A stretch of 64,000 nt of DNA from Aurelia coerulea (GCA_039566865.1 CM076961.1:4409501-4473500), one strand, 5' to 3'; shown: positions 34,601-45,426, counted from the stretch's first letter. Numbers and translations: made by a program. The notes: generated from the sequence alone by a model not told the origin.

Positions 34601-37600
34601 AAATGCGGAATGGGTAGTGTGGGGGTTATCGTTGTGGGGGTTCGTTGAAGCGGAATGGGTATTGCGGCATATCATTGAGGGCAATGGAGTAAAAACAAGG
34701 ACTCATGTAATTAATCTAGATCTGCAGCTGGAGCAGGTCCAAATCAATCCCTTGCTTTTGATTACTTTCGACGAGTTTTCAATCTGCCTCTATTCACTAA
34801 ATCCTCATTATTGGCAGTTTGCAATGTCGGTAATGAGGATTTAGTGAGCCTCGTGTAGATTTAAAGCCACTCAAAAGCTATAAAAAACAGGGGATCAATT
34901 TGGACCAGCTGCGAAACAACGATACAATAAGCATACATTGCAAAAAATAATGAAGGCTAGTCAGTCGTTTTTACTGGTAAACAAGGTTTTAATCATTTAT
35001 TACGGCCACTCGATTCGTTTTCTGTGGCAGATTTTGAGATTAATTTTCTCTTTGTGAATCACGCGGTATTTATAATAACAGGCATGTTCATCCTGGGGGA
35101 TGGAACCTGACCTTGAAATAGATGGGTGTGTATGCCTCTGGGGTAAAGCGATCCTTATCCTGCGTTAAGGCCATTTCTTCATATCGATCTTCTTGCCTGG
35201 GAGCAAATTGGTTTTTGGGAGCATTTTTGGTGAAAGTGATACCCTGCTTGGAAGCAAAATCGCTAAAAAGATACCCTGTTCAGCGGCATATACCCGGTAA
35301 AAAAATACACGTTTTTTTTTTTTATAAGAAACTGGTTTATAAGAAACTAGTACTAGGATGACCAAAAATTTAAGAAACTCTAGTACTACGCTCAAGAACA
35401 GTTAAGAAACTCTAAAACTTTATTTCTGTATGTCTCTCTTATTCTATGTCTCTCTAACAAAGATACATTCGTCTTTTCTTAACTTTTAACTGCAAAATTG
35501 GTAAATTTTTGCCTTGATGTGCATGGCTTCTTCTTGATGACAATGTCAATGCAAAATGGAAGCCCTTTCTCGAGAAGAAGGCTCAACTTCGAACAATACC
35601 GCAATTTTAGGCCCAAAAAAATAAGAAACTAATTAAGAAACTTTTACTACTAAAACACCGAAATTTTCATGCGAAATTAAGAAACTTTTAGTACTAAGTG
35701 CTGATCCAAGTTTCTTATAAAAAAAAAAACGTGTATTGAAGAGCCCCCAGGCATGTTCCTCTCGATGACTCTATCTTTCAAGATCTTTGCAGAGCCTGTC
35801 ATGTTATTTCTAACGAAAAAAGTTTTTACAGAAAGTCTAGGTAAAGGTAGATTTCGTAAGAATAACATCAGTTTCTTTTATTGACATGCCATTTCAAAGC
35901 CATTAACAATTGCAGACAAAATAAATCCTCTCAACCATCAAATCAAAATAAATAAAGCCGCAAAACATTCCCTCAAATGAGTATGGCTAATTATCTCGTT
36001 GAGCATGCGAAAAGAGGTTGCTAAGTATACAGTACAGGCCTTGAGCACAGTATCATGACAAGGATTCTTTATATTAGGAAAAGAGTTCTTGAACCATATG
36101 AAAGACTGCAAATTTTTATAAACAAGAATTCTTAGGCAGAAATCTCACTAGAAGAATTCAGTAGAAGGAATACCCTCCATATCCCAACCTTTATCTGTTT
36201 AATGTCCCTTTTTTTTAGATTAAATGGTAGTTTGGGGTAGCTTGCAACCAGGTAAGAAATTTGCCAGCCACGATATCTGGGTCTAAATTTTAGACTATTC
36301 CTTTAATTTGCAATTATTTGGTTGCAAACTATCCTGACTTGTGGCTTAATTTAATTTTCGTATGCTGTTCGTTTTGTTCTTTGTCCCCTTGTTTGCTTTC
36401 TTTACACACTGTTCTAGTATTGTCCTCGTTTTTTGTTTCATGTTATGACCCTGGGGTAGTCGTGAAACTTCACTCCTCTTGGTATCATCTCGGTAGTGTC
36501 GTATAGTTGTAATAAGAGAGTACAGTAGGACGTAACATTGTGTTGTAAATTTTTATCTACTGAATATAAAAGAAAAATAAAAAAATCAACAAACCTAACG
36601 ATCGGGCCAATCAGCATCTTTTCTCCCAAGTCACGATGAAACTTCGGTCCTTCTTCTGGAGTTGTCAACAAAACTCTGTGTTTCCCTCTAACAATCAATC
36701 CCTTCCCATCAAGTCCGGGCTCATTAAGAGCTTGATTAACTCCCAAATAGTCATCGTGTAGGAGTCGGCGATGAAGCATTATCTCTATTGAACCATCATA
36801 GATACTTGAACCACCATGTGATCGGTCGGTCATGACACTTAGCTGCGCTTTGCTGTCCTTGATAAAAATTCTGCTATTAACCGGGTAATAATTACCGGAT
36901 ACCGGTTCAGTCACTTTGTAGTCCCATGTTGCTCGATAATCTCGTCTTCGTTCTTTAACCTCTCTTCCGTTTGCATCAGTATAAAATAACTTTTCGGACT
37001 TGACATTTGTCTGGAAGAACGAGATAATTTCTTTGCCAAAGCCATCTTTGATTGGAATAGGCCCAACTGTGTATTCAAATTCTGCTGAGCTCTCACCCGA
37101 ATATAACCGGATGACCTGGCTAACAAATGGTCCAAAGTTCTGCCTTATTTCTTGCACTAATTTCCCACTGATTACCGTAACTTTAGCGATGTTTCCATCG
37201 CATACAGGGCTTGGTTTTGTGCTGTTCGGTCGGAATATATACGCGCCTGAAGGCTGACGGCTAACATGGTCTCCAGTGCTTGCGGTATACCAAAGGAACT
37301 GCTGGTCAACGTCAATACTTAGGCCAATGTCCTTACGAGTGATTTTTGTTATCCTGCCAGTTGTCGGGGAATACTCGATCCTCAGTTTTTCGTTCTCAAT
37401 ATAATTGCCTGTATTGACCTCTTCAACAGGGGCAGCATTTTGCGCTAAGTAATCTTTCGCTGAATTTTTCTGCTCAACAAATGTTGTGTCAAATCCCAGA
37501 GGTTTCACATCGACTTTGTATACCAGCTCATATGGGGCGCTCCCCTGATTGCCCCTCACTGAAGCTGTCTCTTTTGAAACTGCAATAACCTGCGACTGGA

Positions 37601-40600
37601 GAGTCTTTCCGTTTGATCCAAATACGGCAATATTTGGGGTTGTGACAGGGAATCGAACGTAAGTGCTGACTGGCCTTCCAATTCCATTGTATACGTTGAC
37701 AGTCAGTGATAAGCTCTTTTCTGTTACTGGACATATACTCACATTAAGATAATTGCAGAATTCGAAATTTGGTCCAGCGGTTTTCGATTTGCTTCGTGAT
37801 GTCCGCTGACCAATGGCTTTTGCAAGGAGATCCTGAAAAAGAATAATTCAGCTGTCATGCGATCATTTGATATTTTCATCGATTTCATATTTGATTCATT
37901 TCAGGAGGGTTGACCTTAAAGGACAAGTCCGGGGTTGGAATAATTGTTCATAAAATGAAAGATCACAATGTTGTGAATGGTGTGTAGTACTTTTTTCCAA
38001 CCTTCTCTGTCTTTTCTCTGCGAAATTGTGTATTTAAATCTGTGAAATGAGCGAAATGACGTCATTATTCTTGACGTAATTTCACCCATTTCGCCTTCGA
38101 CCTGAACGAGGCTGTTTTCTTATGGAACTCTCCAGTAATTTCCGACGTCACAATGGAACCTCCAAACCGAGGCTAGCCATTTTATCGCGTTTTAAAAATG
38201 GCGACGACATTGGGCCTAACTTACGAAAAATGTCGTACGAATTTACAACAGAAAAAGACATCAAAACCCGGAAAAAAGCTGCAAGTGATGTTTGGCAGTT
38301 TGGTAAGGTTGCTTTTTGACATTAATTGTAGAAACCCCGGACTTGTCCTTTAAGCAAAAGCTGTTTATAAGCGTCGGAGGCAAGGGGCTGGGGGGAGCTA
38401 CAACCCCTTGTAATCGTGGAAAATTTATCGCATATCAGGCTCTATTTGGGAACTTTTTAACTCATTGAAGCCATGCCCCCTGAGCGTTGGGCATCCCCTA
38501 TGCCGATGCATACGATAGTTTGTCTATTTCTATCAATGGTAGTTTTAGGAGCACTGAGAGGCAAGGCATATTGAAGGAATACCCTGGTCCTCGCTCATGA
38601 TTTGACCACACCTCGGGATTTCTTTCACCTTGAATAACAGCGAGTTGGCAGTTCTCCTCACTCTAGGTACATTCACTCTAGTAACACAACACAAAACTGT
38701 CTCTCTTACCTAGGACCTAAACCCTGGAACAGTCTACACTCTGACCTAAAATCTGCTAAGAGTGTCAACAGCTTCAAGCATTAGATCAAAGACAAATTCT
38801 TTGAAGACAAAAGCTGCAACAGAACTGTCTATCAACAATCTTGTAAATGCAGCATTACTCTCGAATATTGAGACATAAATAATGTTTTCCTTTTCTTTTG
38901 TGAAAATGTTCCTTTCAATGACAACTCTGGAGGGACTATTATGGAAACAAAGTCTCACTGACATTTTAATGCTTACCTGCCATTTTAAACTGGGGATGTT
39001 TTTAGATTGAATTTTATATTTATATTTCAATGTACATTTGTAATTAGATTCCTTTTTCCTAAATTTATGTTACACTTAATTTCTAATTTTTTAATGGCAA
39101 AATAGTGCATACATATATATATACAGGTTGCGGTTGGCCCCTATAAAGGCACAATGCTCATGAATCAGGAAGAAGAGACCAATCAACTAAGGTTTGCCTC
39201 GCCCATTTCAAGTCATGTGACCATTGTCTTTGGAAGCTTAGTATCATACTACGTTTTGCATTCATAGCACAAGTTTTCATGGCATGAAATATGTCAGAGA
39301 AATCAAAAGGCATTTTATCGCCTATTGTGAATAAACAAACCAATAAGCTAGGAAAAATCTGAAAGCAAACCCAGCAATGAAGAGGGCACCCTAAAAATAG
39401 CACGTCTCTTAAGCCTGGTTCACATCAGATCGTTGAAGTTGCTGGAGATGTTTAAATAAACGACCATACTTGTTGGTCCAAATTGGTTCAAATACCCACC
39501 CCCCCCCCCAAAGACCCAAAAGGCCCAGAAGACTGGCTGTGAACCGCAAATGTAATCTCCTCTACAACCCTTACGACCCTTATGACCGACTTTTCACCGT
39601 TTACATTCAGTCTTTTGTGTCAGTGACCCCAGCTGCTCTAACGACTGCAACAACCCCAATGAGCCGCCAGGCTTCACGATGCCTCCTCATAATGTTTTCA
39701 CAGTCTCAGAAAAACCTGAGTCTTAGCTAGACTGATTACAATTTGTCGTAAATTTCGCTCGTTTTTATATTTTTGATCTGAACCTTTTCGCTCAACCTGT
39801 TTGAGCGAGCAATTCAATTCAATAAATAAATAAATAAATAAATAGGTAAAGCCATTCAGTTCAATAGATAAGTAAGTAATGAAGTTTTCGAAATTGCGAG
39901 CGAAAACTGGGACGAGTTGTAATAAGTCTAGGTCTTAGCTACGAAATCTTTTAACAAACCTGACATTCTTTTTCTCCAATAGCCAATCGCTGTGCATAAT
40001 CATAAGCCACGTGTTGTCTCTCAGTTCCCGTTATCGCGTCATGATGTTGGTTGACTCCCATTGCTTTTTTCAATGCTGTTGATGTTGGATAGCCGTCGTT
40101 TAGGCCATTAAGTGCCTCAAGTTGCTTGCATACCTGTTGAATAAGAATTTAAAGTATATGAAAGGAGATATAGAGATCTGGTGTAAACATAGCACAAAAA
40201 GGGACACGGGCCACTTTCTTCTATTATTTTCATCGATGTAGAACGTCAAATGCAATAGGTGATACTTATGCCTCGTTTACAGGAGACCGTTTTCATTTCA
40301 TATCGAATTGGGGTTCCGTTTACAAGGAAACGTTTTGTCTTGCGCTGCGGAGGATTCACCTTTGTCTTAACTCCCACTGCGCAGTGCTCCAAATGAATAA
40401 GAAGCTCGTAGAATTGATACAGAGGCTCTGTTTTAGTTGATACCGGATTTGACCGTTTGCACGATATCGGATTCGTTTCATGCCACTTTCAGAGGGTTTT
40501 CATTTGAAAACGCAAGGACGGTAGGAAGCCGCATTGGTGCCTTCTCGTGTAAACAGATAGCCAATCCGACATGAAATGAAAACAGTCTCGTGTAAATAGA

Positions 40601-43600
40601 AGGCCAATCCGATATAAAACTGATCCGGCATTAAAGTAAAACCGTATCGTGTAGGGATCTAGATTGGCCCATCCCCCAAGCAAATTTGCTTTTAACACCG
40701 TTTGATGTCGATTTGATTTTAAGATATTTATACAGGGCAGAACACTCAGTTTACGCTGTTTTGCAATGTACCCTATTTTAAAATTACCCTGTGTTATAAT
40801 GTAGCCGTTGATTTACTTTAATGAACGAGCAACACCGATGGAATGGAATCAGCAATGCAATCCGTTAGGGCCTAAATTTGAAAAGGCTTCACATTATTTG
40901 TATTCTAAAACATTGTGTCGCAAGTGAAAACCTGATGAAGAGGCATCGCATGGAAACATTGTGTCCCATACGTCTGGAATTGTTCTTTGTCTTAGAGGGC
41001 CGTAGAACCCTAATACCATCAGCATGGGCATGAATTTCTGCAAAAAGTTTGAAATTAGTCGTTATCCTATGTTCGCAAAGATAGCATATTGATGTCATCA
41101 TTAGTTTTAGAATTACAGCATTTTCACATTTCTGCTAGTTTTGATGTTGTGGCATCATCAAATTGCCAGATCGTAAACCAAAATCCCACAGACTCTTGCT
41201 TGCTACTACCTCACACCTTCAAAAATCGAGCAGGCGTGGCGCCAGAAATCTTCCGACGGTGGGCTGGAACTTCCGACAGAGGGGCTAAAACGACTAAAAA
41301 TGCTGTTTGCTGTTTTCACACGTTATTTTGCCAAATTTGTTCCGACAAGAACCCAAAATTTCCTCTGACGGGGGTGATAGATGCTTCCGACGGGGGCAGT
41401 AGCCCGTCCTAGCCCTCCCCTGGTGCCACCCCTGATTTATGGCGATTTTGATGTTTGTCAAAATGTCACAGCTTCACAGACCTCCTCTCGTCCATCCTTT
41501 CATAAAACTTAAGTACGCTGTAATTCCAAAATAATCATTGATATAAAAAATGCTCTAATCAATTCACTTGAAAGAAAGAAGCTATAGCATTTGTATATGA
41601 TAATTTCAAAGTTAGGTAAGGTAATTTACCCAGCTTCAATCGGCCATTCCTTCCCGTCGATATGAGAGATTTTCTACAGAAAGCCCCTTCCAAAAACCTG
41701 CGAAAACGAATGAAAACGACGAGCGAAATTTCCCTTTGTTTTCCTTCCTAGCAATAATGACACTTACGTGCATTCAAGTATTTTGTCCTCTTAAGAGAAT
41801 GGAATCCTCCTGAATACGTTATTCATACGAGTGGGAAGACTTTTTCATTCTCCCAGCAAGAGGATAGATAGGACGTGTTAAAGCGTGCTCAAGTCATTGC
41901 TGTAAGGTAAACATATTAGGGAAACTTGCTCGTGACTTTAGCACGTTTTTCAAGGTTCCACAAAAAGGGACTTTTTAGAAAAGCCTTGTTATTGTTAAGT
42001 CTGAACCGAGTGACCTATTTCAGCCAGGAAAAATTCTAAAAATAATTGAACATGTTAGCCATTCAATCAGATATTAGAAGATTTTGTGGCGCAGTGGTGT
42101 AATCCTCTGACTTTGCAGCCAGAACAGTCAGGTGGACAGGGCTCGATACCCGGTAGAGCCCCACCACTTGAGCGTCATGACAAGTAGCCTGATAACCAGA
42201 CCCGATTTCAAAGGAACTGGTAGAGCCCCCACCACTTGAGCGCTTGGTGCTAAAAAACGTCATGACAAGTACCGGGTGCCTGATAACCAGATTCCCGACT
42301 GTATTTGAGGATGTTGGTTGTGGTTTCAAAGGAATTTGGATGAAGTCGTTACTTTGCTTCGTGTTCTGCCATCTGGTTATCAGGCCATATGCCCACAATA
42401 CACGTGGAAGAAATAGGAGGTCGCAAAGACTCGATTAGGTCTTCTCTATTTCTGCGATCCCAGCGCTTGGCGCTAAAAAACGCAACTTCACTTTCATTTC
42501 AACTTCAGATATTACAAAACATCATTGCTTATATATTTAGGGAACAGTAGCCTTTCAAACGCCGCGCCTTTTTTGACTCACCCCGTAGAAACACAACATA
42601 AGGTGTCATAATTTGATACCTGCAAAAGATTATTGTTTTTTCTGATATATCCCTTGAGAGCAGGTCTGCTTGTGAAATATCCAGTCCAATAACAATGAGT
42701 ACAATGTGCATATGGGAAGAAATCATCTGTTTTTACACTCCAGACCTCTGCTGCATCATGCAAAGATTTGAGGTAAATAGAAGGAGTTGAATAGAATGCA
42801 TTCACTCTTCCATCCTGAAAAACGATGAAATAGACATGTAACACAACATGTTTTTGTTTTTCTTTCATAAGAAACTTACATCCAACATCAGCACAAGGCA
42901 AAAAAAGTTTCCTAATTCCACATGAAAATTTCCTGGGTGCTAATTTCTACCATGACTGCTACATTAGGTCTTTCTAGGCATACATACCCTTAGCAAAATA
43001 TTGAGTATATTTGCAGCATGCTTAAAGCCTGATCCTAACTTGTTTTGAGTACGATTTGAGTATGTTTGAGAGCTTGATTCAAGTAAGAATTTTGCACCGC
43101 TTGCACTAGCTTCTTCTTCTTTTTTTTTTATTCAATGAAAACAATTAAAAGTAACAAAGAACAAGATTGTAGATTGTAGCACTAGCTTCCATTTCCACCA
43201 TGCATCTTCTGAACTGAAGAAAAACTCAATCAAGCTTGATTGTAGTATGTTTGAGAATAATTCTAGCATCAGATTATTGTCAAGCTTGATCAAGTTCTAA
43301 TCATATGTGCAACTGGCAAAAATTGTGTCAACATACTCAATTCAAGCTCCTTCAAGCCAAAATCATGCTTTTGTGAAGCTTACGCAAGCTTGTCGCAACC
43401 TGAAAATTTTTAGAGTATTTTGCAGCTCATTGGTTAGCACAAAAGTAGTTCTACTGGGCTCAGAAACCTATCATTACAGTGAAGACTACTCAAGAATGAA
43501 TGTTCAACAAGAATCTTGCCATTGGTATTCTCAAATTTAGCTTTTAAAGTTTCTTTGTGCTTCCCAAACATAGTGCCAGAGTTGCTTGAATCTTTTGCCA

Positions 43601-45398
43601 TTGTCGTACTTAACTCTTAACCAGTTTCTTACATATATCAAGAAAGATGTGCAAACACTCCAAAAAGTACAATTTAGCACAATGATGTCCAGCAGACAAT
43701 TTAAACAATGGTAAGCATGAGGGGAATGTCAGACCGTGGGCCTTCCTTATCTCCAAAAGTTGGCTTTGAGTTCTCCAAAACTCATTGTTGGTCAAAGTCT
43801 GCTTAAGTTGGTCTCCAGTTGCTATTTCCATGTGGCAAAATAGTTGCAGCATAAAACTGATCCTAGGGGGATATCTTAGATGGGGGGGGGGGGCTGAAAA
43901 GAAATTTGCAATATCTCAAATCATGCAGCAAAATTATTTGGTAGAAAGCATACAAACTGCTCCATTTGTAGCTTCTACAAGGGAACTGTTAGTGTCCCTA
44001 AGATCACATCCTTAATTGGAGTGTGGGCTTATGTGTGGTTTGGTGTCTGGTGGGGCAGTTTGGGATAGTGATGGTGTGATGGGGGTGTTGTTCCTTGCAT
44101 GGTTACCACATGCGGGGCCTGCATTTCCTGTTGTTTTGCTCTTTTCCTGGGTGGTCCTGCTGGGTGGTGGATTGCTCCTGTAGCCCATGCTCATTAAGAT
44201 GTCTTGTACAGTACCATATGTCTCTTTCCATTTCTTTTGTGTTGGGTCTAAGTGTATTCTTGTTAGTTGTAGTGTATCCTTGTGAACTAATATATTGTCA
44301 TTTGTATATTGATTGTGTTATTTAATTTAGGTAAATTATGATTTATTTGTATTCTTTGATGTATTGATGTATTTAGATATATTTGTTAATAATGAAAACT
44401 GAAACTGAACTGAAACTGAGGAGGGAAATGGGCTGGAAAGCGAGAAAAAGAAAGAAAATAAAGGGTCATTGATATACCTTATTGACATAATGGATGAGCT
44501 TATCAATGTTCTTAAACCAAGCATTCGCATTCTCATATGTGAAATCAGACCCCATTGTGATTATAACGTTCTTGGTCTTGTAATACAATGCTTGCTTGCA
44601 GACATAACTGACAAAAGCATCAACTTTCTCCTTCACATTAACATCAAACAACCTGGGGTCATCCATGATAGGTTGGTCAGTGCAATACCATGCATAACAG
44701 AACCCAGGGGGTGGCATGTAAAGATAATAAAGGACCCCGGTGAAAATCTGGGATGATTTCTCGAAATTTCTGCTGCCACGCCAAACCATTTCCATGCGTT
44801 GTTCCTGGAGTCGCTTAGCCATATCTTGACGGTCAATTCTTCCAAAAAAGAACCCATCAAAAGACATCATTGAAAACAGCGAGGCTTGCTCTGCAGAATG
44901 CCCAAACGGGTCTATGTGCCAAGCAATTTTTGGCCTAGCTTCAGAGCCGAATGTATCATTTATAAACCGCAAACCGTAAGTCATTTGGTCGATGATTGCG
45001 TTGTAATGAGTTGCTGCTTCGTCGTTCATGGACCAACCGCCATTTATAAATTCAAGCTGCCCACTTTTAACTAGGCCTTTGACTGCTTGCTTCATCGAGT
45101 CGTCTTGCTCATTCCACCATCTTGTAAAAAACGCCATTTCAACGTAAATAAACTTTCTTGCTTTATTTTGCAACAGGGAAGCAATCACCGAATCCAAAAT
45201 GTACTGCACACCACCCCCAGTTAGGCTCTTTTTTGCACCATAATAATATTGATCAACTGTTTTCACCCATCCTACATCATCATGGCTGTGTGATACTATA
45301 TGTACTTGCAATTTCTCCACGCCTTTGCCGCATTTAAAACCAAAAGCCAGGTCGAAATATGCAGCAAGGAAGAGTAGGCCTAAATGTGCGACCGCCAT
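20742..45398 (-). CDS. MAN2B1: Lysosomal alpha-mannosidase, GH38 family, five exons
   Basis: Join, reading the minus strand: 45398-44478, 42814-42620, 40133-39960, 37832-36595, 21165-20742; 2952 nt, 983 residues plus stop, close to the ~1010 residues of human MAN2B1. The family hydrolyses alpha-mannose from N-glycans in the lysosome. Visible: an N-terminal hydrophobic signal peptide (about residues 1-20), the zinc-site motif HSHDD at 37-41, the nucleophile motif HIDPFGHS (Asp163), the zinc-site motif HHDAITGT at 402-409, then the beta-sandwich half with family words such as GNYYPVN and DRSHGGSS. Every junction has GT/AG sites and intron phases 0,0,0,2 keep the frame; the phase-2 join across the 15.4-kb intron makes a serine and continues into the family's C-terminal PDNVHLLTF block. 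The start ATG has a good context (AAACATGG). It is far less intron-split than the vertebrate gene. Function is inferred from family; the exon chain is read directly. Confidence 0.93.
21772..21822. repeat. Tiny hairpin element TAGCCTGCGTG, copy 1
   Basis: TAGCCTGCGTGTAGCCTCAA and its near complement with a few bases between. Related: 51812-51870 (full) and 54494-54530 (half). Confidence 0.6.
21965..22330 (-). mobile_element. LINE 3' end (RT tail)
   Basis: The minus-strand translation [19 protein letters not shown], then VKLNSFK is a LINE C-terminal tail. The 3' end runs into an A-rich TAAATGAAATG tail at about 21970. It is 5' truncated and lies in intron 4. Confidence 0.65.
22440..22720. repeat. 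Tetranucleotide satellite block
   Basis: Runs of GGTC, then AATC/ATCG, then ATTC units, imperfect and changing unit along the block. It produces a Ser/Arg/Gly- and Ile/Asn/Gln-repeat pseudo-frame that should not be taken as a protein. Confidence 0.9.
22828..24500. repeat. Giant foldback (about 780-bp arms)
   Basis: GCATATGAGTCAAATCTTTC at 22828 is mirrored by its complement ending at 24500. Pairing continues with few mismatches to about 23610 and 23720, leaving a centre of about 110 bp. It lies wholly in mannosidase intron 4. Mirrored open frames of up to 145 codons on both arms show no protein similarity I know. Confidence 0.85.
25172..25585. mobile_element. Mariner-type MITE (CAGTAAATCCC)
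   Basis: TA|CAGTAAATCCCTGCATA...ATGCGGGGATTTACTG|TA; 414 bp; the word GGTTCTTATTT is repeated inside. It lies in intron 4. Confidence 0.8.
25797..26400. repeat. Foldback element FB2, copy 1
   Basis: About 250-bp arms (starting GACAGATTTCGTAAGGCAATAGC) are inverted around about 26095. Related foldbacks lie at 33640-34235 and 47220-47770, with a half copy at 35850-36000. It is inserted in the inverted Penelope-like arm. The arms contain short open frames in mirrored pairs that are not genes. Confidence 0.65.
26936..27118 (-). repeat. tRNA-derived SINE A, copy 2
   Basis: Minus strand begins GTGGCGTAGTGGTGTAATCC (A-box-like) with B-box GGTTCGATACC, and ends in an AGCGCTTGGCGCTAAAACC tail. It is inserted in the Penelope-like ruin. 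It is not a functional tRNA because no complete cloverleaf forms. Confidence 0.75.
27380..27707. mobile_element. Inverted-repeat MITE (TTGGGGAGACGAGATACGG), interrupted copy
   Basis: Arms GTTGGGGAGACGAGATACGG and its near complement. It is split by the TTAA element at 27500-27644. An unbroken 184-bp copy sits at 61878-62061. Confidence 0.75.
27500..27644. mobile_element. TTAA-target hairpin MITE (AGGGTCTGTTTC)
   Basis: AGGGTCTGTTTCATCCAGC and its complement, TTAA on both sides (27496-27499, 27645-27648); 145 bp. Confidence 0.85.
27935..28271 (-). mobile_element. LINE 3' end, copy 2, inside the Penelope-like ruin
   Basis: Minus-strand match to 38890-39060 (GAGGGACCATTATGGAAAC and the AT-rich end). 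It is flanked by CTACCAACAGTA on both sides (about 27921 and 28273), a 12-bp target duplication that splits the Penelope-like frame. At 28170-28258 it carries a GGAATCTGGAAACT hairpin and minisatellite. Confidence 0.6.
28690..29640 (-). mobile_element. Decayed LINE reverse transcriptase
   Basis: Read on the minus strand from 29640: [15 protein letters not shown], then MYADDT (the polymerase YADD box), and further down the C-terminal block [19 protein letters not shown], then [11 protein letters not shown]. Frames are broken by stops and shifts. It sits in intron 4 in the same orientation as the mannosidase gene. Confidence 0.75.
29231..29302. repeat. Hairpin CCCTGGGTACCAG
   Basis: About 33-bp arms with at most two mismatches around GAGATCTC. 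The outer word recurs at 63685-63702. Confidence 0.75.
30296..32243. mobile_element. 1.95-kb inverted-repeat element with nested insertions
   Basis: Ends are CAGTAAGGCACCGCATTTAA and its near-perfect complement at 32221-32243. It splits a LINE-like tail whose undisturbed homologue is at 16195-16460, giving an empty-site comparison. Inside lie a GTGTAAAATT foldback (about 30487-31012), a GGGTGTCCC element (31015-31616) and the retroposed 3'UTR (31774-32102). The original element was therefore small and non-coding. Confidence 0.65.
31763..32113 (-). pseudogene. Retroposed copy of the peptide gene's 3'UTR exon
   Basis: About 320 bp nearly matching 12838-13155, with an A-tail (T run at 31772-31779 on the plus strand) and an 11-bp target duplication ACAAGGACCTT on both sides (31763-31773, 32103-32113). 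The 5' end stops about at the exon junction and carries GG there, as spliced exon 1 would, rather than the genomic AG. This marks LINE-type retroposition of a truncated mRNA. It lies inside mannosidase intron 4. Confidence 0.7.
32407..32996. mobile_element. Inverted-repeat element (CGGGTGTCC), third subtype
   Basis: CGGGTGTCCTAAAATGATG and its near complement at 32996. Long inner arms (AGAAACGGCC, GATTTATCGATGTTC) pair around about 32690. Confidence 0.65.
33640..34235. repeat. Foldback element FB2, copy 2
   Basis: Arms share AATTCAAAGCGATTAGCGA and ATTCAAAACCAACAAAG words with copy 1. The centre (about 33880-33990) is different. It lies in intron 4. Confidence 0.6.
35308..35733. mobile_element. 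TA-target MITE, family K2, copy 1
   Basis: TA|CACGTTTTTTT...AAAAACGTG|TA. The interior again has AAGAAACT beside AGTACT words but is otherwise unlike K1. It is nearly identical to 46323-46740. Confidence 0.8.
36318..36588 (+). mobile_element. LINE-like 3' tail, copy 3, abutting a splice donor
   Basis: Shares CCTGGGGTAGTCGTGAAAC, CTCGGTAGTGTCGTATAG and TTTTTATCTACTGAATATAA with copies 1 and 2. It ends in an A-rich tail that stops about 6-8 bp from the exon 4 donor of the mannosidase gene, inserted antisense to it. Confidence 0.55.
36595..37832 (-). CDS. MAN2B1: Mannosidase exon 4 (beta-sandwich domains)
   Basis: This exon has 1238 nt, enters in phase 0 after TTTTTCAG and leaves in phase 2 at GTTAG|GTTTGTTG. 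It covers the linker after the catalytic domain and most of the C-terminal beta-sandwich, with the motifs [31 protein letters not shown] and RRRDYRATW. The open frame runs on into the intron as LINE-derived sequence; those extra residues are not part of the protein. Confidence 0.94.
37920..38349. mobile_element. TTAA-target MITE (AGGACAAGTCCGGGG)
   Basis: Ends AGGACAAGTCCGGGGTTGG and its complement, TTAA at 37916-37919 and 38350-38353; 430 bp, less than 100 bp from the exon 4 acceptor of the mannosidase gene. Confidence 0.8.
38643..39065 (+). mobile_element. LINE 3' end (RT tail plus 3'UTR), copy 1
   Basis: The translation [18 protein letters not shown], then SVNSFKH with a stop, is a LINE C-terminal tail. 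The following sequence (GGAGGGACTATTATGGAAAC) is shared with 27935-28271. It lies in mannosidase intron 3, antisense to the gene. Confidence 0.65.
39790..39845. repeat. AAAT microsatellite
   Basis: About six AAAT units after CAATTCAATTC, at the end of a repeat of unclear type (39540-39845). It lies upstream of the intron 3 donor in plus coordinates. Confidence 0.8.
39960..40133 (-). CDS. MAN2B1: Mannosidase exon 3 (HHDAITGT zinc ligand)
   Basis: This exon has 174 nt and 58 codons, phase 0 at both ends, with acceptor TTCAACAG and donor GTCAG|GTTTGTT. It encodes [10 protein letters not shown] and then the invariant [15 protein letters not shown] segment that supplies the last zinc-binding histidine. 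It is too short and Met-poor to show as a long open frame, so it is easily missed. Confidence 0.94.
42083..42497 (+). repeat. tRNA-derived SINE A, copy 3, interrupted
   Basis: Head at 42083-42186 (GGCGCAGTGGTGTAATCC, GGCTCGATACC) and tail at 42440-42497 (AGCGCTTGGCGCTAAAAAAC), split by an insert whose ends are CCTGATAACCAGA and its complement (about 42190-42385). It lies in mannosidase intron 2. Confidence 0.65.
42620..42814 (-). CDS. MAN2B1: Mannosidase exon 2
   Basis: This exon has 195 nt and 65 codons, phase 0 at both ends, with acceptor TTTTTCAG and donor GCAG|GTATCA. It contains the family block DDFFPYA...[13 protein letters not shown], which follows the active-site region in lysosomal alpha-mannosidases. 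Confidence 0.95.
44013..44430. other. Probable retroelement tail in mannosidase intron 1
   Basis: GT-rich stretch ending in TGAAAACTGAAACTGAACTG. A 60-codon minus frame here ([20 protein letters not shown]) looks retroelement-like, but I cannot assign it. Confidence 0.35.
44478..45398 (-). CDS. MAN2B1: Mannosidase exon 1 (signal peptide and N-terminal catalytic half)
   Basis: This exon has 921 nt and 307 codons and ends in phase 0 at AATAAG|GTATAT. It carries the signal peptide, the HSHDD zinc motif and the IDPFGHS nucleophile motif. An N-D-T glycosylation sequon sits at residue 147. After the donor the frame reaches a stop within four codons, which supports splicing there. Confidence 0.95.
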
Positions 45399-45426
45399 GT
45401 TTGAAGAAATTCAAAGAACACAAATT

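Larger units (their letters stand above)
21166..36594 (-). other. Intron 4 of the mannosidase gene (15.4 kb)
   Basis: Bounded by donor GTTTGTTG (36594) and acceptor TTTTCACAG (21166). It holds LINE tails, a 1.67-kb foldback, mariner-, hAT- and piggyBac-type MITEs, a Penelope-like ruin, a LINE reverse-transcriptase ruin on the same strand and a retroposed 3'UTR. I found no coding exon in it belonging to the mannosidase or to another intact gene. Confidence 0.85.

Noticed and set aside
41233..41435. Possible hAT MITE (CAGGCGTGGCGCCAG ... CTGGTGCCACCCCTG)
   Set aside because: Inverted ends are visible, but the flanks show no 8-bp duplication; left out of the feature list as unproven.
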